From Kordia aestuariivivens (GTDB lineage: Bacteria > Bacteroidota > Bacteroidia > Flavobacteriales > Flavobacteriaceae), in the NCBI RefSeq assembly GCF_014397005.1, contig NZ_JACGWS010000001.1, positions 620,001 to 684,000 of the forward strand: DNA of 64,000 nt. Reading direction: 5' to 3'. This document shows, one piece after another, positions 50,857 through 60,667 of the stretch; position 1 is the first letter of the stretch, and each line of letters opens with the position of its first letter. The translations under genes and the position numbers were made by a program. The notes under the pieces were generated by a model. That model was not told the DNA's origin. It ran no database searches and saw only the letters and a list, made by a program, of their open reading frames with translations.

Positions 50857-51531
50857 ATGAAAACAATAAAACTAGCAGTATTGGCTGTGCTTTTCATGAC
50901 GTATTCATGTACAGACAAGAAAAAAGATGGCGATGCAACACCAGAAACAAAAGCCGTTGCTGAAAATGTAGAAAAACCAAAGAAAGAAGTTGCAAACGGT
51001 TATCAAGTTGGTGACATTGTAAAAGATTTTTCATTGAAAAATGTAGATGGGAAAATGGTTTCTATGGCAGATTATAAAGATACAAAAGGATTCATTCTTA
51101 CGTTTACGTGTAACACGTGTCCATATTCTGTGGCGTATGAAGACAGATTAATTGCGTTGGATAAAAAATATGCAAGTCAAGGTTATCCTGTAATTGCGAT
51201 TAATCCAAACAATCCAGAAGCGAGACCAAAAGATAATTTTGAAGCAATGCAAACACGCGCTAAAGAAAAAGGATTTACATTTCCTTATATGTTGGATGTA
51301 GGACAAAAAGTGTATCCAGTATTTGGAGCAACACGAACACCGCACATGTATGTACTAGCTAAAACACCAAAAGGTCACCAAGTAAAGTATATTGGCGCAA
51401 TTGACGATAATTACAAAGATGCAGCTGCAACAACAAAACACTATGTAGAAGATGCAGTTGATGCGTTATTAGCTGGAAAAGAAGTTGAGGTAAAAACGAC
51501 AAAAGCGATTGGTTGTTCAATAAAGGTTTAA
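50857..51531 (+). CDS. Thioredoxin family (peroxiredoxin-like) lipoprotein
   Basis: Exported 224-aa protein with lipobox MTYSC (Cys18). After a charged linker the AhpC/TSA-like domain begins at GYQVGDIVKDFSLKNVDGKMVSMADYK; active-site-like cysteines occur as TFTCNTCPYSVAYED (CxxC). The cis-Pro segment is ATRTPHMYVL. Members of this group occur in Bacteroidota as putative thiol peroxidases or thioredoxin-fold lipoproteins. It follows the TlpA-like gene by 13 bp. Confidence 0.88.
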   Translation: MKTIKLAVLAVLFMTYSCTDKKKDGDATPETKAVAENVEKPKKEVANGYQVGDIVKDFSLKNVDGKMVSMADYKDTKGFILTFTCNTCPYSVAYEDRLIALDKKYASQGYPVIAINPNNPEARPKDNFEAMQTRAKEKGFTFPYMLDVGQKVYPVFGATRTPHMYVLAKTPKGHQVKYIGAIDDNYKDAAATTKHYVEDAVDALLAGKEVEVKTTKAIGCSIKV

Positions 51532-51893
51532 ATTTTCTTGGATTCTGTTAGACTTCTTAGATGTTTAGACTGACTTAGATTTTAACTTATAAAAATAAAG
51601 GCACAACTATTGCCTGTAAAAAGCTGAAGTAAATTACTTCGGCTTTTTTTTGAATAATTTCTATTGAAAAGTTTAACTTTGAAACGCTAAAAGAAATGAG
51701 TTGTTAGAATTGAGTATTGAGAATTTGAAAACAGCGTAAAGAGCTAAATAAAAATATTCGCGAATTCCTGGCAAACAAGTGAAAAGTGAAAACAAATTAA
51801 CGAATCATCAAATAACAAATAACAAATAACAAATAAGTTAAGAGTTAAAAAGTGATGAGTTAAGAGTGAAACAAACAAAAATATACAAATAGA
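51532..51893. other. 362-bp intergenic stretch with terminator and heptamer repeats
   Basis: No gene is visible. TAGACTT/TTAGAT words follow the stop. A terminator at 51621-51650 has arms AAGCTGAAGTAA / TTACTTCGGCTT and a T-run. A four-copy CAAATAA array lies at 51809-51836, then AGTTAAGAG words up to the rhodanese gene. No TAnnTTTG promoter is clear. Confidence 0.75.
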
Positions 51894-52205
51894 ATGGCAG
51901 ATTTATCACAACAAGAATGGCAAGAACAACTTGCAAACGACACAAACGCAGTACTCCTTGATGTTCGCACACAAGATGAAGTTGACGAAGGACACATTCC
52001 GAATGCACTACATATTGACATCTTTTTAGGACAAGGATTTATTGATGAAGTAAAAAAACTAGATCCTTCTAAAAACTATTACATATACTGTCGCTCTGGC
52101 GGAAGAAGCGGTCAAGCGTGCGCTGTAATGAATAGTATTGGTTTTGAAAACACATATAATTTAATGGGCGGATTCTCAGAATGGGAAGGCGCTAAAACGA
52201 ACTAA
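51894..52205 (+). CDS. Rhodanese-like domain protein
   Basis: Cytosolic single-domain rhodanese (103 aa). The active-site loop is YIYCRSGGRSGQAC with the catalytic Cys; LLDVRTQDEVDEGHIPNALHIDI is the family N-terminal motif. It may carry persulfide sulfur. It lies 11 bp before a second rhodanese with a lipoprotein signal, so cytosolic and envelope versions are made together. Confidence 0.93.
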   Translation: MADLSQQEWQEQLANDTNAVLLDVRTQDEVDEGHIPNALHIDIFLGQGFIDEVKKLDPSKNYYIYCRSGGRSGQACAVMNSIGFENTYNLMGGFSEWEGAKTN

Positions 52206-52216
52206 ATTTCAACTGT

Positions 52217-52612
52217 ATGAAACTCCAAAAAATCACGTTTGTATTTATTGCACTAACTTTTTTAGTATTCTTTAGTTGTTCAAATGCTCCGAAAGAGAAT
52301 AACATTACTGTTACAGAACTTTATGAATTATTGAAGGATGCTGAAGTAACTGTATTGGATGTTCGTACACCAGAAGAAGTAGCGGAAGGAAAAATTACTG
52401 GCAAAGCACTTGAAGCTAATTTTTATGATGATACTTTTGTAGCTGATGTTACAAGTAAAATTGCGAAAGATCAAACGATTTATGTGTATTGTAAAAGTGG
52501 CAGAAGAAGCGGAAAAACTGTTGTAACACTTCGCGAGTTAGGATATTCAAAAACGTATAATGTTGAAGGTGGCATTAAAGCTTGGAAAGCAGCAGGATAC
52601 GAAATAGAGTAA
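52217..52612 (+). CDS. Rhodanese-like lipoprotein
   Basis: Exported 131-aa rhodanese. Lipobox LVFFSC gives lipidated Cys21. The domain has VLDVRTPEEVAEGKITGKALEANFYDD and the active-site loop YVYCKSGRRSGKTV with the catalytic Cys. It is a paralogue of the preceding cytosolic rhodanese and shares its transcript. A role in periplasmic sulfur transfer or redox is inferred only. Confidence 0.92.
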   Translation: MKLQKITFVFIALTFLVFFSCSNAPKENNITVTELYELLKDAEVTVLDVRTPEEVAEGKITGKALEANFYDDTFVADVTSKIAKDQTIYVYCKSGRRSGKTVVTLRELGYSKTYNVEGGIKAWKAAGYEIE

Positions 52613-52623
52613 TTTTTAAATCA

Positions 52624-53490
52624 CTATACATTCTGATCTATAATTTTCAGTAAAGTCTTCGGTTCTGGTCGTACGCGATAATTATCGGTTTGATTCGTGT
52701 ACGTAATCTTTTCATTAGAATCTGTAATGATAACGGTTGGTAAAACGGTGTGCGATTTAAAGCCAAAAATCTGAAAACCAAACGGCAAACCATTTTTGGA
52801 AAAGATATCTAATTGTTTGGCAACATTTCCATCAACATCTACCAAAAACTGAAAATCTAGCGGATATTTTTTAGTCAACTTCTTACTAAAACCATGCGGT
52901 TGCGAACTCACAAAAATAGTATTGATATTTCGTTCAGTTAGTTCTTCATACTTATCTACCATTTCCTTGATTTGCGCCATGCAAAACGGACACCAATTTC
53001 CACGATAAAAAATAAAAATACTTGGCGTTCCCGCGAAGCGTTCGGTAGTTATAGCTTCTTTTTTACTATTCTCAAAAGTCAATAATGGAAGCGTTTCTCC
53101 AACTTTTAAAATATCATTATTCGCTGCATTTCGCTTTTCAAAGTATGAATACCACACTAAATACATGATCCAGCCAACTGTCAACAGTATATTAAAAATA
53201 GTACAGATTCCTCTAAATGTGTCATCTTCTTGCAAACTACCAACCAACAGTCCAAGTATGCAGCCTAAAAAGATAATAAACGTATGCGTTTTTAATATGG
53301 CGTCTGTGCGTGGTGTTGGTTTTATGAAAATTTGTAAAAAGAAAAATACAATACATCCAGCAGTTAATAAGTGCGCAACATGTTGTAATGAGATTCCAGC
53401 AGTATATAAATACCAAAGACTATCTAACATTGCAATAAGTGCAAATGCAGGTAAGGCAATAATAAAAACTGACTTAATTAGGGAGTTCAT
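52624..53490 (-). CDS. Membrane-anchored AhpC/TSA-type redoxin
   Basis: Protein of 288 aa with four hydrophobic spans in residues 1-115 (SVFIIALPAFALIAMLDSLWY; HVAHLLTAGCIVFFFLQIFI; HTFIIFLGCILGLLVG; IFNILLTVGWIMYLVWYSY), then a thioredoxin-fold domain facing one side of the membrane. The active site is FIFYRGNWCPFCMAQIKEM (CPFC), typical of Bcp-like peroxiredoxins. Convergent with the rhodanese pair. Confidence 0.88.
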   Translation of the reverse strand: MNSLIKSVFIIALPAFALIAMLDSLWYLYTAGISLQHVAHLLTAGCIVFFFLQIFIKPTPRTDAILKTHTFIIFLGCILGLLVGSLQEDDTFRGICTIFNILLTVGWIMYLVWYSYFEKRNAANNDILKVGETLPLLTFENSKKEAITTERFAGTPSIFIFYRGNWCPFCMAQIKEMVDKYEELTERNINTIFVSSQPHGFSKKLTKKYPLDFQFLVDVDGNVAKQLDIFSKNGLPFGFQIFGFKSHTVLPTVIITDSNEKITYTNQTDNYRVRPEPKTLLKIIDQNV

Positions 53491-53654
53491 TAATTCATAA
53501 AAAATTAAAGATAAAGTTGCTTTTTATACAAAAAATTGTAATTTACAATGTATAAAAATAAAATGTAAAATAGTGTATTTTTACACTATTAATCTTACAA
53601 GAGATAATAAACTTCTTTCCCCATTGAAATTATTAAAATTTAATAATTATCTAT

Positions 53655-54932
53655 ATGACTGTAAAAGAAGACCTGCTGTATTATCTGTGGAAATTTGGGA
53701 AACTCCACCTGCAAAACTTACAAACTTCCAATAAAGAAAATATTCAAATTATCAACTTAGGAACGCACAATCACCATGCTGGTCCTGATTTTTTCAATGC
53801 GCAATTACGTATTGAAAATCAATTGTGGGCAGGCAATGTAGAAATGCATGTAAACGCTTCTGATTGGTTTGTACATCATCATGAAAAGGATAAAAACTAT
53901 GATAATGTCATTCTGCATGTTGTGTGGAATCATGATATTGAAATTCATCGAAAAGACAACTCTGTCATTCCAACATTAGTTTTAAAAGACTATACCAATT
54001 TTACACAAATACAACGCTATTCCAAGTTAATGAACACACCTAAAAAGTGGATCAATTGTGAAACAGAATTTCCAGCAATTACAGAATTCCAACTTGAAAA
54101 CTGGCTCGAACGCTTATACCTCGAACGTCTAGAAAAGAAAGCTGCCGAAATAGAAATATTGGTCAAACAAACCAAGTACGATTGGGAAGCGGTCTTATTC
54201 CGATTGCTTGCCAAAGGTTTTGGACTCAAACTCAATAGTGAAGCCTTTTTTGAAGCTGCATGTTCCGTTGATTTTTCTATAATTCGGAAATTGAGCGAGA
54301 AACAACAATCATTAGAAGCTTTTCTGTTTGGTATTTTTGGATTGCTTTCGCAAGATGTGACTCAGGAAAAATACTATGACCAATTGTTCCGTGAATACAA
54401 CTATCTGACGCATAAATTTGAATATGCTGAAAAAGCATCAATTCCATTGCACTTTTTTAGAACGCGTCCTGCCAACTTTCCAACGCTTCGCGCTTCGCAA
54501 TTGGCAACCTTATATCATCAAGAAAGTAATTTATTTTCGAAACTAATCACCACAACTTCTATTGAAGACATGTATGCAATTTTGCAAGTTGCAACGTCTG
54601 TATTTTGGGAGACACATTACACCTTTGAGAAAATTTCGCCCAAGCGAAAAAAAGTACTTTCCAAAAGTTTCATTGATGTATTATTAATCAATAGTATCAT
54701 TCCATTGAAATATTGTTACGAGCGATATTTAAGCAAACCGAATATAGAAAACATACTTGCCTTACTGCGAAGCATTACACCTGAAAAAAATACGATCATT
54801 CAAAAATTTGCAACTAAAAAAATTACGATTGAAAACGCGCTACAAACACAAGCATTATTAGAATTAAAGAAAAGCTATTGTAATACACATCAATGTTTAC
54901 AATGTGCTATTGGAAATGCTATATTAAGATGA
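53655..54932 (+). CDS. DUF2851 family protein
   Basis: Soluble 425-aa protein of the DUF2851 family, nearly confined to Bacteroidota. Characteristic are the N-terminal LLYYLWKFGKLHLQNLQTS, the NLGTHNHHAGPDFFNAQLRIENQLWAGNVEMHVNASDWFVHHHEKDKNYDNVILHVVWNHD core (His-rich, restriction-endonuclease-like look) and a final KSYCNTHQCLQCAIGNAILR with Cys cluster. Function is unknown; a nuclease role would be speculation. Confidence 0.93.
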   Translation: MTVKEDLLYYLWKFGKLHLQNLQTSNKENIQIINLGTHNHHAGPDFFNAQLRIENQLWAGNVEMHVNASDWFVHHHEKDKNYDNVILHVVWNHDIEIHRKDNSVIPTLVLKDYTNFTQIQRYSKLMNTPKKWINCETEFPAITEFQLENWLERLYLERLEKKAAEIEILVKQTKYDWEAVLFRLLAKGFGLKLNSEAFFEAACSVDFSIIRKLSEKQQSLEAFLFGIFGLLSQDVTQEKYYDQLFREYNYLTHKFEYAEKASIPLHFFRTRPANFPTLRASQLATLYHQESNLFSKLITTTSIEDMYAILQVATSVFWETHYTFEKISPKRKKVLSKSFIDVLLINSIIPLKYCYERYLSKPNIENILALLRSITPEKNTIIQKFATKKITIENALQTQALLELKKSYCNTHQCLQCAIGNAILR

Positions 54933-55104
54933 TAAAATATGCGGTAAAGTAAAGATTTTTAGTCATTTAGCTTTGGTTTAAGTATGATTTTAGAATTATT
55001 TTAAATACAGTATTTCATCGAAAAACCATCTAATTTGTAATGTAAATCTTAATAAATAATTACTTTAGGGAATTATTAACCCAAAAAACCTAAAATCTTT
55101 TAGT

Positions 55105-55941
55105 ATGAAAACCAAAAACTTTTTATCAATGTTAGCTGTATTTGCACTTGTATTTGCAACATTTACAGCATGTCAATCTGATCAATCAGATGAACCTTTA
55201 CAGGATGAGGCAAAAATTAACCCAGAAATTTTGTCAAAACTTGATGCCGCATTATTTGACACAACCAACGCACGTGCCATGAATTTCATGGGAGAAGATG
55301 GAATTGCTGTAGAAGATATGTTTTTCTCCTATTCACAAATAGACGAGTTAGCACCAGCAGATCCATTAGCAAAACATTACAGAACTTCAAATTTAGTAAC
55401 AAGTTTACCAAGAGTCATTACCATTAGTGTAGATCCAGATTTAGGAACATTAGGATCAAATGCGTTAGATGCAACAATTTCTATGTATAACAACTTAGGA
55501 TTGCGTCTTACGTTTGCAAGAGTTGCTTTTGGACAACGAGGAAGAAACAAAGCAAATATTGAAGTAACTGAATTTTACGAATTAGAATCTGGTGGATTCA
55601 TTACCTTAGGTAGAGCTGCTGGTTTTCCAACACGTAAAGGCGATCCTGCAAAAGGATTTGGAATCAATAGCAGATGGTTTGAACTTTCTATAAGTCCTAC
55701 TGTAAACGAACTAGCAGGAACAATGGCGCACGAAATTGGACATTGTATCGGTTTCCGTCATACAGATTATCAAACACGCCAAAGTTGTGGACAAAACATC
55801 AATGAAGGAAGCGCTGGAGTTGGTGCAATCTATATCAATGGAACACCAACTGGATCAGATTCGTCTTCAATAATGCAGTCATGTGGACCAGCAATTAATT
55901 TCAATAACAACGATAGATTTGCTTTAGAAGCACTTTACTAA
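55105..55941 (+). CDS. M57-type zinc metalloprotease lipoprotein
   Basis: Secreted lipoprotein protease (278 aa), lipobox FTAC with Cys23. The zinc site HEIGHCIGFRH (residues 209-219) matches HExxHxxGxxH, as in Bacteroidota M57 dual-action HEIGH proteases; a Met-turn candidate SSIMQSC lies downstream. Residues 24-100 may be a prodomain. Likely extracellular or surface protein degradation. A terminator follows the stop. Confidence 0.9.
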   Translation: MKTKNFLSMLAVFALVFATFTACQSDQSDEPLQDEAKINPEILSKLDAALFDTTNARAMNFMGEDGIAVEDMFFSYSQIDELAPADPLAKHYRTSNLVTSLPRVITISVDPDLGTLGSNALDATISMYNNLGLRLTFARVAFGQRGRNKANIEVTEFYELESGGFITLGRAAGFPTRKGDPAKGFGINSRWFELSISPTVNELAGTMAHEIGHCIGFRHTDYQTRQSCGQNINEGSAGVGAIYINGTPTGSDSSSIMQSCGPAINFNNNDRFALEALY

Positions 55942-55965
55942 TAATAAAAATCATTAAAAATTTAA

Positions 55966-55994
55966 AAAGTCACTAATCAATAGTGGCTTTTTTT
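55966..55994 (+). terminator. Terminator after M57 protease gene
   Basis: The stem AAGTCACTA / TAGTGGCTT with loop ATCAA is followed by a T-run. Confidence 0.85.
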
Positions 55995-56056
55995 GTGCAA
56001 AAAAATTATCTTGCATAGAATCTGCAAAAGCTAGTAAAAAGCAAAAATAGATACAG

Positions 56057-56284
56057 ATGAAATTTATATACAGACTGCGTTACTTTTTTGAAAAACACGG
56101 ATTCGGAGCCTTGTCACGCTTGGCAGAACGTTTAGGAATGCGGGCAAAAAATGTACGTTTATTTTTTATCTACATTACATTTGCTACGTTTGGAGTAAGT
56201 TTTGCTTTGTACCTAACCTTAGCTTTTATTTTACGTTTAAAAGATTTAATTTACACCAAACGAACCTCTGTATTTGATTTGTAA
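56057..56284 (+). CDS. PspC domain protein
   Basis: Small membrane protein (75 aa) of the PspC family: a basic N-terminal helix (MKFIYRLRYFFEKHGFGALSRLAERLGMRAKNVRLFFIYITF) followed by a transmembrane helix (about residues 35-57). In proteobacteria PspC senses envelope stress; in Bacteroidota single-domain forms have unknown roles. It is transcribed alone between two secreted proteases. Confidence 0.85.
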   Translation: MKFIYRLRYFFEKHGFGALSRLAERLGMRAKNVRLFFIYITFATFGVSFALYLTLAFILRLKDLIYTKRTSVFDL

Positions 56285-56497
56285 TACAGAAGTTTAAACC
56301 ATCCTGGTTCGAGGTTCTATTTGTTTTTTTGAAAGAAAAAAATATTAATATTTAGAAAATATTTTCCTTCATTTTATTAGTTAATTTATTTATGAAAAAG
56401 TATTTTTTTGTCAGAAAAAAAAGTTATTTGTTAATTTTTTAACATAAAATGTGTAATTTCCCACTTTAACTTATTAATAACCTCATAACCCAAATTA

Positions 56498-57724
56498 ATG
56501 AAACTTAACAAAAAATTATCAAGATTTCTACTTGTAGGAATCTTAGCAGGAACAATTATCGGTTGTCAAACGGATGCTAATCTAAATGAAGATGACTTAA
56601 TTGAAGTGGAAAACATTACTTTTAAAAACACCCAAGTAATTCCTAATCAATATACAGTTAGACTAAAATCTAATGGTAAAAACGTTAAAAAGTTCCCTAA
56701 AGTAAAATCACTAGGAGAATATCAAACTCAAATGAATGATTTACAAAAAGAAATCACACGCGATTTTAAATCTGTTGTAACTCCGGAAGCAATCCAAAAA
56801 ACGTATGGACATGTTTTTGTAGGATTTACAGCAAACTTAACAAAAGACCAATTAGAAGCACTTAGAAGAAACCCTAATGTAGAAAGTATTGAACAAGATT
56901 TTATGTTTACAATTTCTCCTTACGCAGGAAAACCTGGCGGGAATACAGGAGGAAGTGATCCTCAAGTAATTCCTTATGGAACGACACGTGTTGGAGGAGG
57001 AAGCGGTGCTTCATCTAATACTGCATGGGTAATTGATTCAGGAATCGATTTAGATCATGAAGACTTAAATGTAGACGTTGCAAGAAGTGCATCTTTTTTA
57101 ACAGGATCACCTTCAAATTTAAGCCCTGAAGATCAAAATGGACACGGAACACATGTTGCAGGAACAATTGCTGCAATAGATAATAGCGTTGGAACTGTAG
57201 GAGTAGCTCCAGGAAATGTTGTTGTTGCAGTTAGAGTTTTAGATAGAAGAGGAAGTGGTTCAAACTCTGGTGTGATTGCTGGAGTTGATTATGTAGCTGC
57301 AAATGGAAGTAGTGGCGATGTTGCTAATATGAGTTTAGGTGGAGGAATATCTACTGCATTAGACAATGCTGTGATATCTGCCGCTTCAACAGGAGTTAAG
57401 TTTGTGCTAGCTGCAGGAAACTCTGCTACAGACGCAAATAGTTCTTCACCTGCAAGAGCAAATGGAACGAATGTATACACTATATCTGCAATGGATATTA
57501 ATGATAATTTCGCTTCATTTTCTAACTATGGTTCTCCAGTAGATTATTGTGCTCCTGGTGTAGCAGTTAGATCTACATGGAAAAGTGGAGGATATAATAC
57601 AATCAGTGGAACTTCAATGGCAGCACCTCATGCAGCAGGAGTTTTATTATTTGGAAATCCGACAACTGATGGAACCGTAAATGGGGACCCTGATGGTAAT
57701 CCAGATGCAATTATTCATCTATAA
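56498..57724 (+). CDS. S8 family subtilisin-like serine protease
   Basis: Secreted lipoprotein protease (408 aa), lipobox TIIGC with Cys23. An I9-type inhibitor propeptide spans about residues 45-140 (NQYTVRLKSNGKNV..VESIEQDFMF). The catalytic triad is complete: Asp180 (VIDSGIDLDHEDL), His216 (NGHGTHVAG) and Ser373 (GTSMAAPHAAG), with oxyanion Asn308 (LAAGNSA). Likely extracellular protein degradation. Ends at a strong terminator. No Por-type C-terminal sorting domain is visible. Confidence 0.95.
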   Translation: MKLNKKLSRFLLVGILAGTIIGCQTDANLNEDDLIEVENITFKNTQVIPNQYTVRLKSNGKNVKKFPKVKSLGEYQTQMNDLQKEITRDFKSVVTPEAIQKTYGHVFVGFTANLTKDQLEALRRNPNVESIEQDFMFTISPYAGKPGGNTGGSDPQVIPYGTTRVGGGSGASSNTAWVIDSGIDLDHEDLNVDVARSASFLTGSPSNLSPEDQNGHGTHVAGTIAAIDNSVGTVGVAPGNVVVAVRVLDRRGSGSNSGVIAGVDYVAANGSSGDVANMSLGGGISTALDNAVISAASTGVKFVLAAGNSATDANSSSPARANGTNVYTISAMDINDNFASFSNYGSPVDYCAPGVAVRSTWKSGGYNTISGTSMAAPHAAGVLLFGNPTTDGTVNGDPDGNPDAIIHL

Positions 57725-57741
57725 AACATTTATATATTATA

Positions 57742-57773
57742 AAATGCTGCTTATTTAAGCAGCATTTTTTTTG
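57742..57773 (+). terminator. Terminator after S8 protease gene
   Basis: The 11-bp stem AAATGCTGCTT / AAGCAGCATTT with a 4-base loop is followed by a T-run. Confidence 0.9.
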
Positions 57774-57877
57774 ATCTAAACTTTTTTGTCATTTTGAATG
57801 TAAACTAGTGATCAATTTATATATTTACTTGAAATAATTTTAAGAAATAAAGATGCTTTCTAAATCGATTTTGATAT

Positions 57878-58885
57878 ATGTATAGATTTTTCAAATCAAA
57901 ATTCTATCTGGCTTTATCCTTATTAGTAATTGTATTTACAATAGGAGTTTTTGGCTTTCATTCCGTAACTGAAATGAGTTGGACAGATGCGGTGTACATG
58001 ACAGTCATTACGGTAACTACCGTTGGTTATGGAGAAGTTGTTCCTTTAGATGAAAATGCACGCTTATTTACTGTATTCTTAATTATTACGAGTGTATTTG
58101 TATTTGCGTACGCCATAACTGTCATCACCGAATACATTCTAAGTAGAAGCACCTTAAGAAATATTATACAACGTAAGACCTTAAAAAAAATAAGACACAT
58201 GGAAAATCATATCATTATTTGTGGATTTGGAAGAAATGGAAGGCAAGCTTCTGAAAAACTTAGTGCGTATGGCGAAGAATTTGTCATTATTGAAAAAAAC
58301 AGAAATATCATTGAAAAATATGAAGATATCGAAACGTATTTTGTAGAAGGAAATGCGAGCGAAGATGAGGTTTTGCAAAAAGCAGGAATTGAGCAAGCAA
58401 AATGCTTAATTACGGCATTGCCAAGTGATGCGGATAACTTATTTGTAGTGCTTTCTGCCAGACAGATCAACGAAAATCTATTAATCATCAGTCGGGCATC
58501 ACAAGAAACATCGTATAGAAAACTAAAACTAGCGGGTGCAGATAATGTAATCATGCCAGATAGAATTGGTGGTGAACACATGGCTTCTTTGGTGGTTGTG
58601 CCAGATTTAGTAGAATTTATCGACAATCTTTCACTTAGCGGAGATAACACTACAAATGTAGAAGAAATAAAAATGGAAGACATTACGCCTTCTGGTAAAG
58701 AAATTACCTTAAAAGAACTCGATTTACGACGAGAAACAGGTTGTACGGTAATTGGTTATAAAACACCAGATGGTGAATACGTTATCAACCCAGAAGCAGA
58801 ACTCAAATTAGCAAAAGAATCTAAAATAATCGTATTAGGGCGTCCTGAGCAAATAGAATCATTAAAGTTAAAATACAACCTTTAG
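57878..58885 (+). CDS. Potassium channel with RCK domain
   Basis: Two-transmembrane K+ channel subunit (335 aa). TM1 is about residues 10-27, selectivity filter TTVGYG at 47-52, TM2 about 64-86. A TrkA-N (RCK) domain begins at IIICGFGRNGRQASEKL, with the Rossmann GxGxxG-type motif, then a TrkA-C domain in the last 80 residues. Gating by a nucleotide or Ca2+ is expected but unspecified. It is transcribed alone. Confidence 0.93.
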   Translation: MYRFFKSKFYLALSLLVIVFTIGVFGFHSVTEMSWTDAVYMTVITVTTVGYGEVVPLDENARLFTVFLIITSVFVFAYAITVITEYILSRSTLRNIIQRKTLKKIRHMENHIIICGFGRNGRQASEKLSAYGEEFVIIEKNRNIIEKYEDIETYFVEGNASEDEVLQKAGIEQAKCLITALPSDADNLFVVLSARQINENLLIISRASQETSYRKLKLAGADNVIMPDRIGGEHMASLVVVPDLVEFIDNLSLSGDNTTNVEEIKMEDITPSGKEITLKELDLRRETGCTVIGYKTPDGEYVINPEAELKLAKESKIIVLGRPEQIESLKLKYNL

Positions 58886-59000
58886 AAACTGTCGAAAAAT
58901 CTTATTTAATTCGTTAAAACTTGATTAAGCAATTTTTTTTTAGCATCTTGCTAGCTTATTAATTATCCACAAATAAATATTAACTAACTGACACTATATT

Positions 59001-60593
59001 ATGAAGAAATATCTTCTTTCATTAATTACAATCTTATTACCTATACTAACCTTTGGGCAGGAAGCCGCCGAAAAAGGACTCGATCAACAAATCGATGAAG
59101 GATTTGGCTGGGCAACAAGTTGGTTTGTAGACTTTATCTTTTATCAAATACCATTTACAGAAGACGTTAAAGTGTTTTGGGTATTATTTCCACTAATTAT
59201 AGGTGCAACGTATTTTACAATCTATTTCAAGTTTATCAACTTTAGCGGTTTTTGGACATCTGTAAATATTGTAAGAGGAAAATATGATGATATTGATCAT
59301 CACGAATCTATGATTGGAGCAGGAGATTCAACGCCTGGAGGAGATGCAATCGAAACAATAGCAATTGAAGGTCATGAAGGAGAAGTTTCGCATTTCCAAG
59401 CCTTAACAGCAGCTTTATCTGCAACAGTAGGTTTAGGAAACATTGCCGGAGTTGCCATTGCAGTATCTATTGGTGGTGCAGGAGCAACCTTTTGGATGAT
59501 AATTGCTGGATTGCTAGGAATGGCATCAAAATTTGTAGAATGTACGCTTGGTGTAAAATATAGAGACATTGGAGAAGATGGAACCGTATATGGTGGTCCA
59601 ATGTACTACTTAACTAAAGGACTAAAAGCAAAAGGATTGGCTGGCTTAGGAAAAGTATTAGCCGTATTATTTGCCATCTTCGTAATTGGAGGTTCTTTTG
59701 GTGGAGGAAACATGTTTCAAGTAAATCAGGCATTTCAATTAGTTGAAAACATTACAGGTGGAGATGAATCTTTTCTACATGGATATGGTTGGGCATTTGG
59801 TTTGGTAATGTCTATTTTAGTTGGTATTGTAATTATTGGAGGAATCAAGAAAATTGCGAAAGTAACGGACAAAATTGTACCATTCATGGTCGTAATTTAT
59901 GTAGCGGCTTCATTATTTGTAATATTTGCAAACTATACTATGATTGGTGATGCGTTTATGCAAATCTTCAATGGCGCATTTAGTCCTGAAGGAATTGCCG
60001 GTGGTGCTATTGGAGTATTAATTCAAGGATTTAGACGTGCAGCATTTTCGAATGAAGCAGGTATTGGTTCTGCATCTATTGCACATTCAGCAGTAAAAAC
60101 GAAATATGCAGCAAGTGAAGGAATGGTGGCTTTATTAGAGCCATTCATTGATACAGTTGTCGTATGTACCATGACAGCATTAGTTTTAATCATCACAGGA
60201 ACCTTAGCTGCTGGTGGACCTTCTAACGATGCAGAAGCTATTTTAATGACCTCTGGAGCATTTGCAAGTGCAATTAGCTGGTTCCCGTATGTATTAACGG
60301 TTGCAGTAGTATTATTTGCATTCAGTACCATGATTTCTTGGTCGTACTACGGTTTCCAAGGTTGGGCATACCTATTTGGAAGAACTAAAAGAGCTGAGTA
60401 TACGTATAAAATTGTTTTCTGTTTATTCGTAATCGTTGGAGCAGCAGCAAGTTTAGATTCTGTAATTGGATTCTCAGATGCGATGATTTTTGCGATGATG
60501 ATTCCAAACATGATAGGACTTGTATTACTAGCGCCAAGAGTAAAAGAAGAATTGGTAAGATATATGAGCGCTATTAAAGAAAATAAAGCTTAA
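59001..60593 (+). CDS. Alanine/glycine:cation symporter (AGCS)
   Basis: Sodium:amino-acid symporter (530 aa, about 10-11 spans) for alanine or glycine. Family motifs: FQALTAALSATVGLGNIAGVAIAVSIGGAGATFWM, MASKFVECTLGVKYR, GPMYYL and RAAFSNEAGIGSASIAHSAVKT. A cleavable signal-like N-terminus (MKKYLLSLITILLPILTFGQ) and a His/Gly-rich insert (YDDIDHHESMIGAGDSTPGGDAIE) are lineage features. Na+ as the coupling ion is inferred. Confidence 0.95.
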   Translation: MKKYLLSLITILLPILTFGQEAAEKGLDQQIDEGFGWATSWFVDFIFYQIPFTEDVKVFWVLFPLIIGATYFTIYFKFINFSGFWTSVNIVRGKYDDIDHHESMIGAGDSTPGGDAIETIAIEGHEGEVSHFQALTAALSATVGLGNIAGVAIAVSIGGAGATFWMIIAGLLGMASKFVECTLGVKYRDIGEDGTVYGGPMYYLTKGLKAKGLAGLGKVLAVLFAIFVIGGSFGGGNMFQVNQAFQLVENITGGDESFLHGYGWAFGLVMSILVGIVIIGGIKKIAKVTDKIVPFMVVIYVAASLFVIFANYTMIGDAFMQIFNGAFSPEGIAGGAIGVLIQGFRRAAFSNEAGIGSASIAHSAVKTKYAASEGMVALLEPFIDTVVVCTMTALVLIITGTLAAGGPSNDAEAILMTSGAFASAISWFPYVLTVAVVLFAFSTMISWSYYGFQGWAYLFGRTKRAEYTYKIVFCLFVIVGAAASLDSVIGFSDAMIFAMMIPNMIGLVLLAPRVKEELVRYMSAIKENKA

Positions 60594-60667
60594 ATAATAA
60601 TAACTTAGTGTAGAATACTAAACCCCATAAAATACTCATGTAACGATTAATTTAAAAAATCGAAAAC

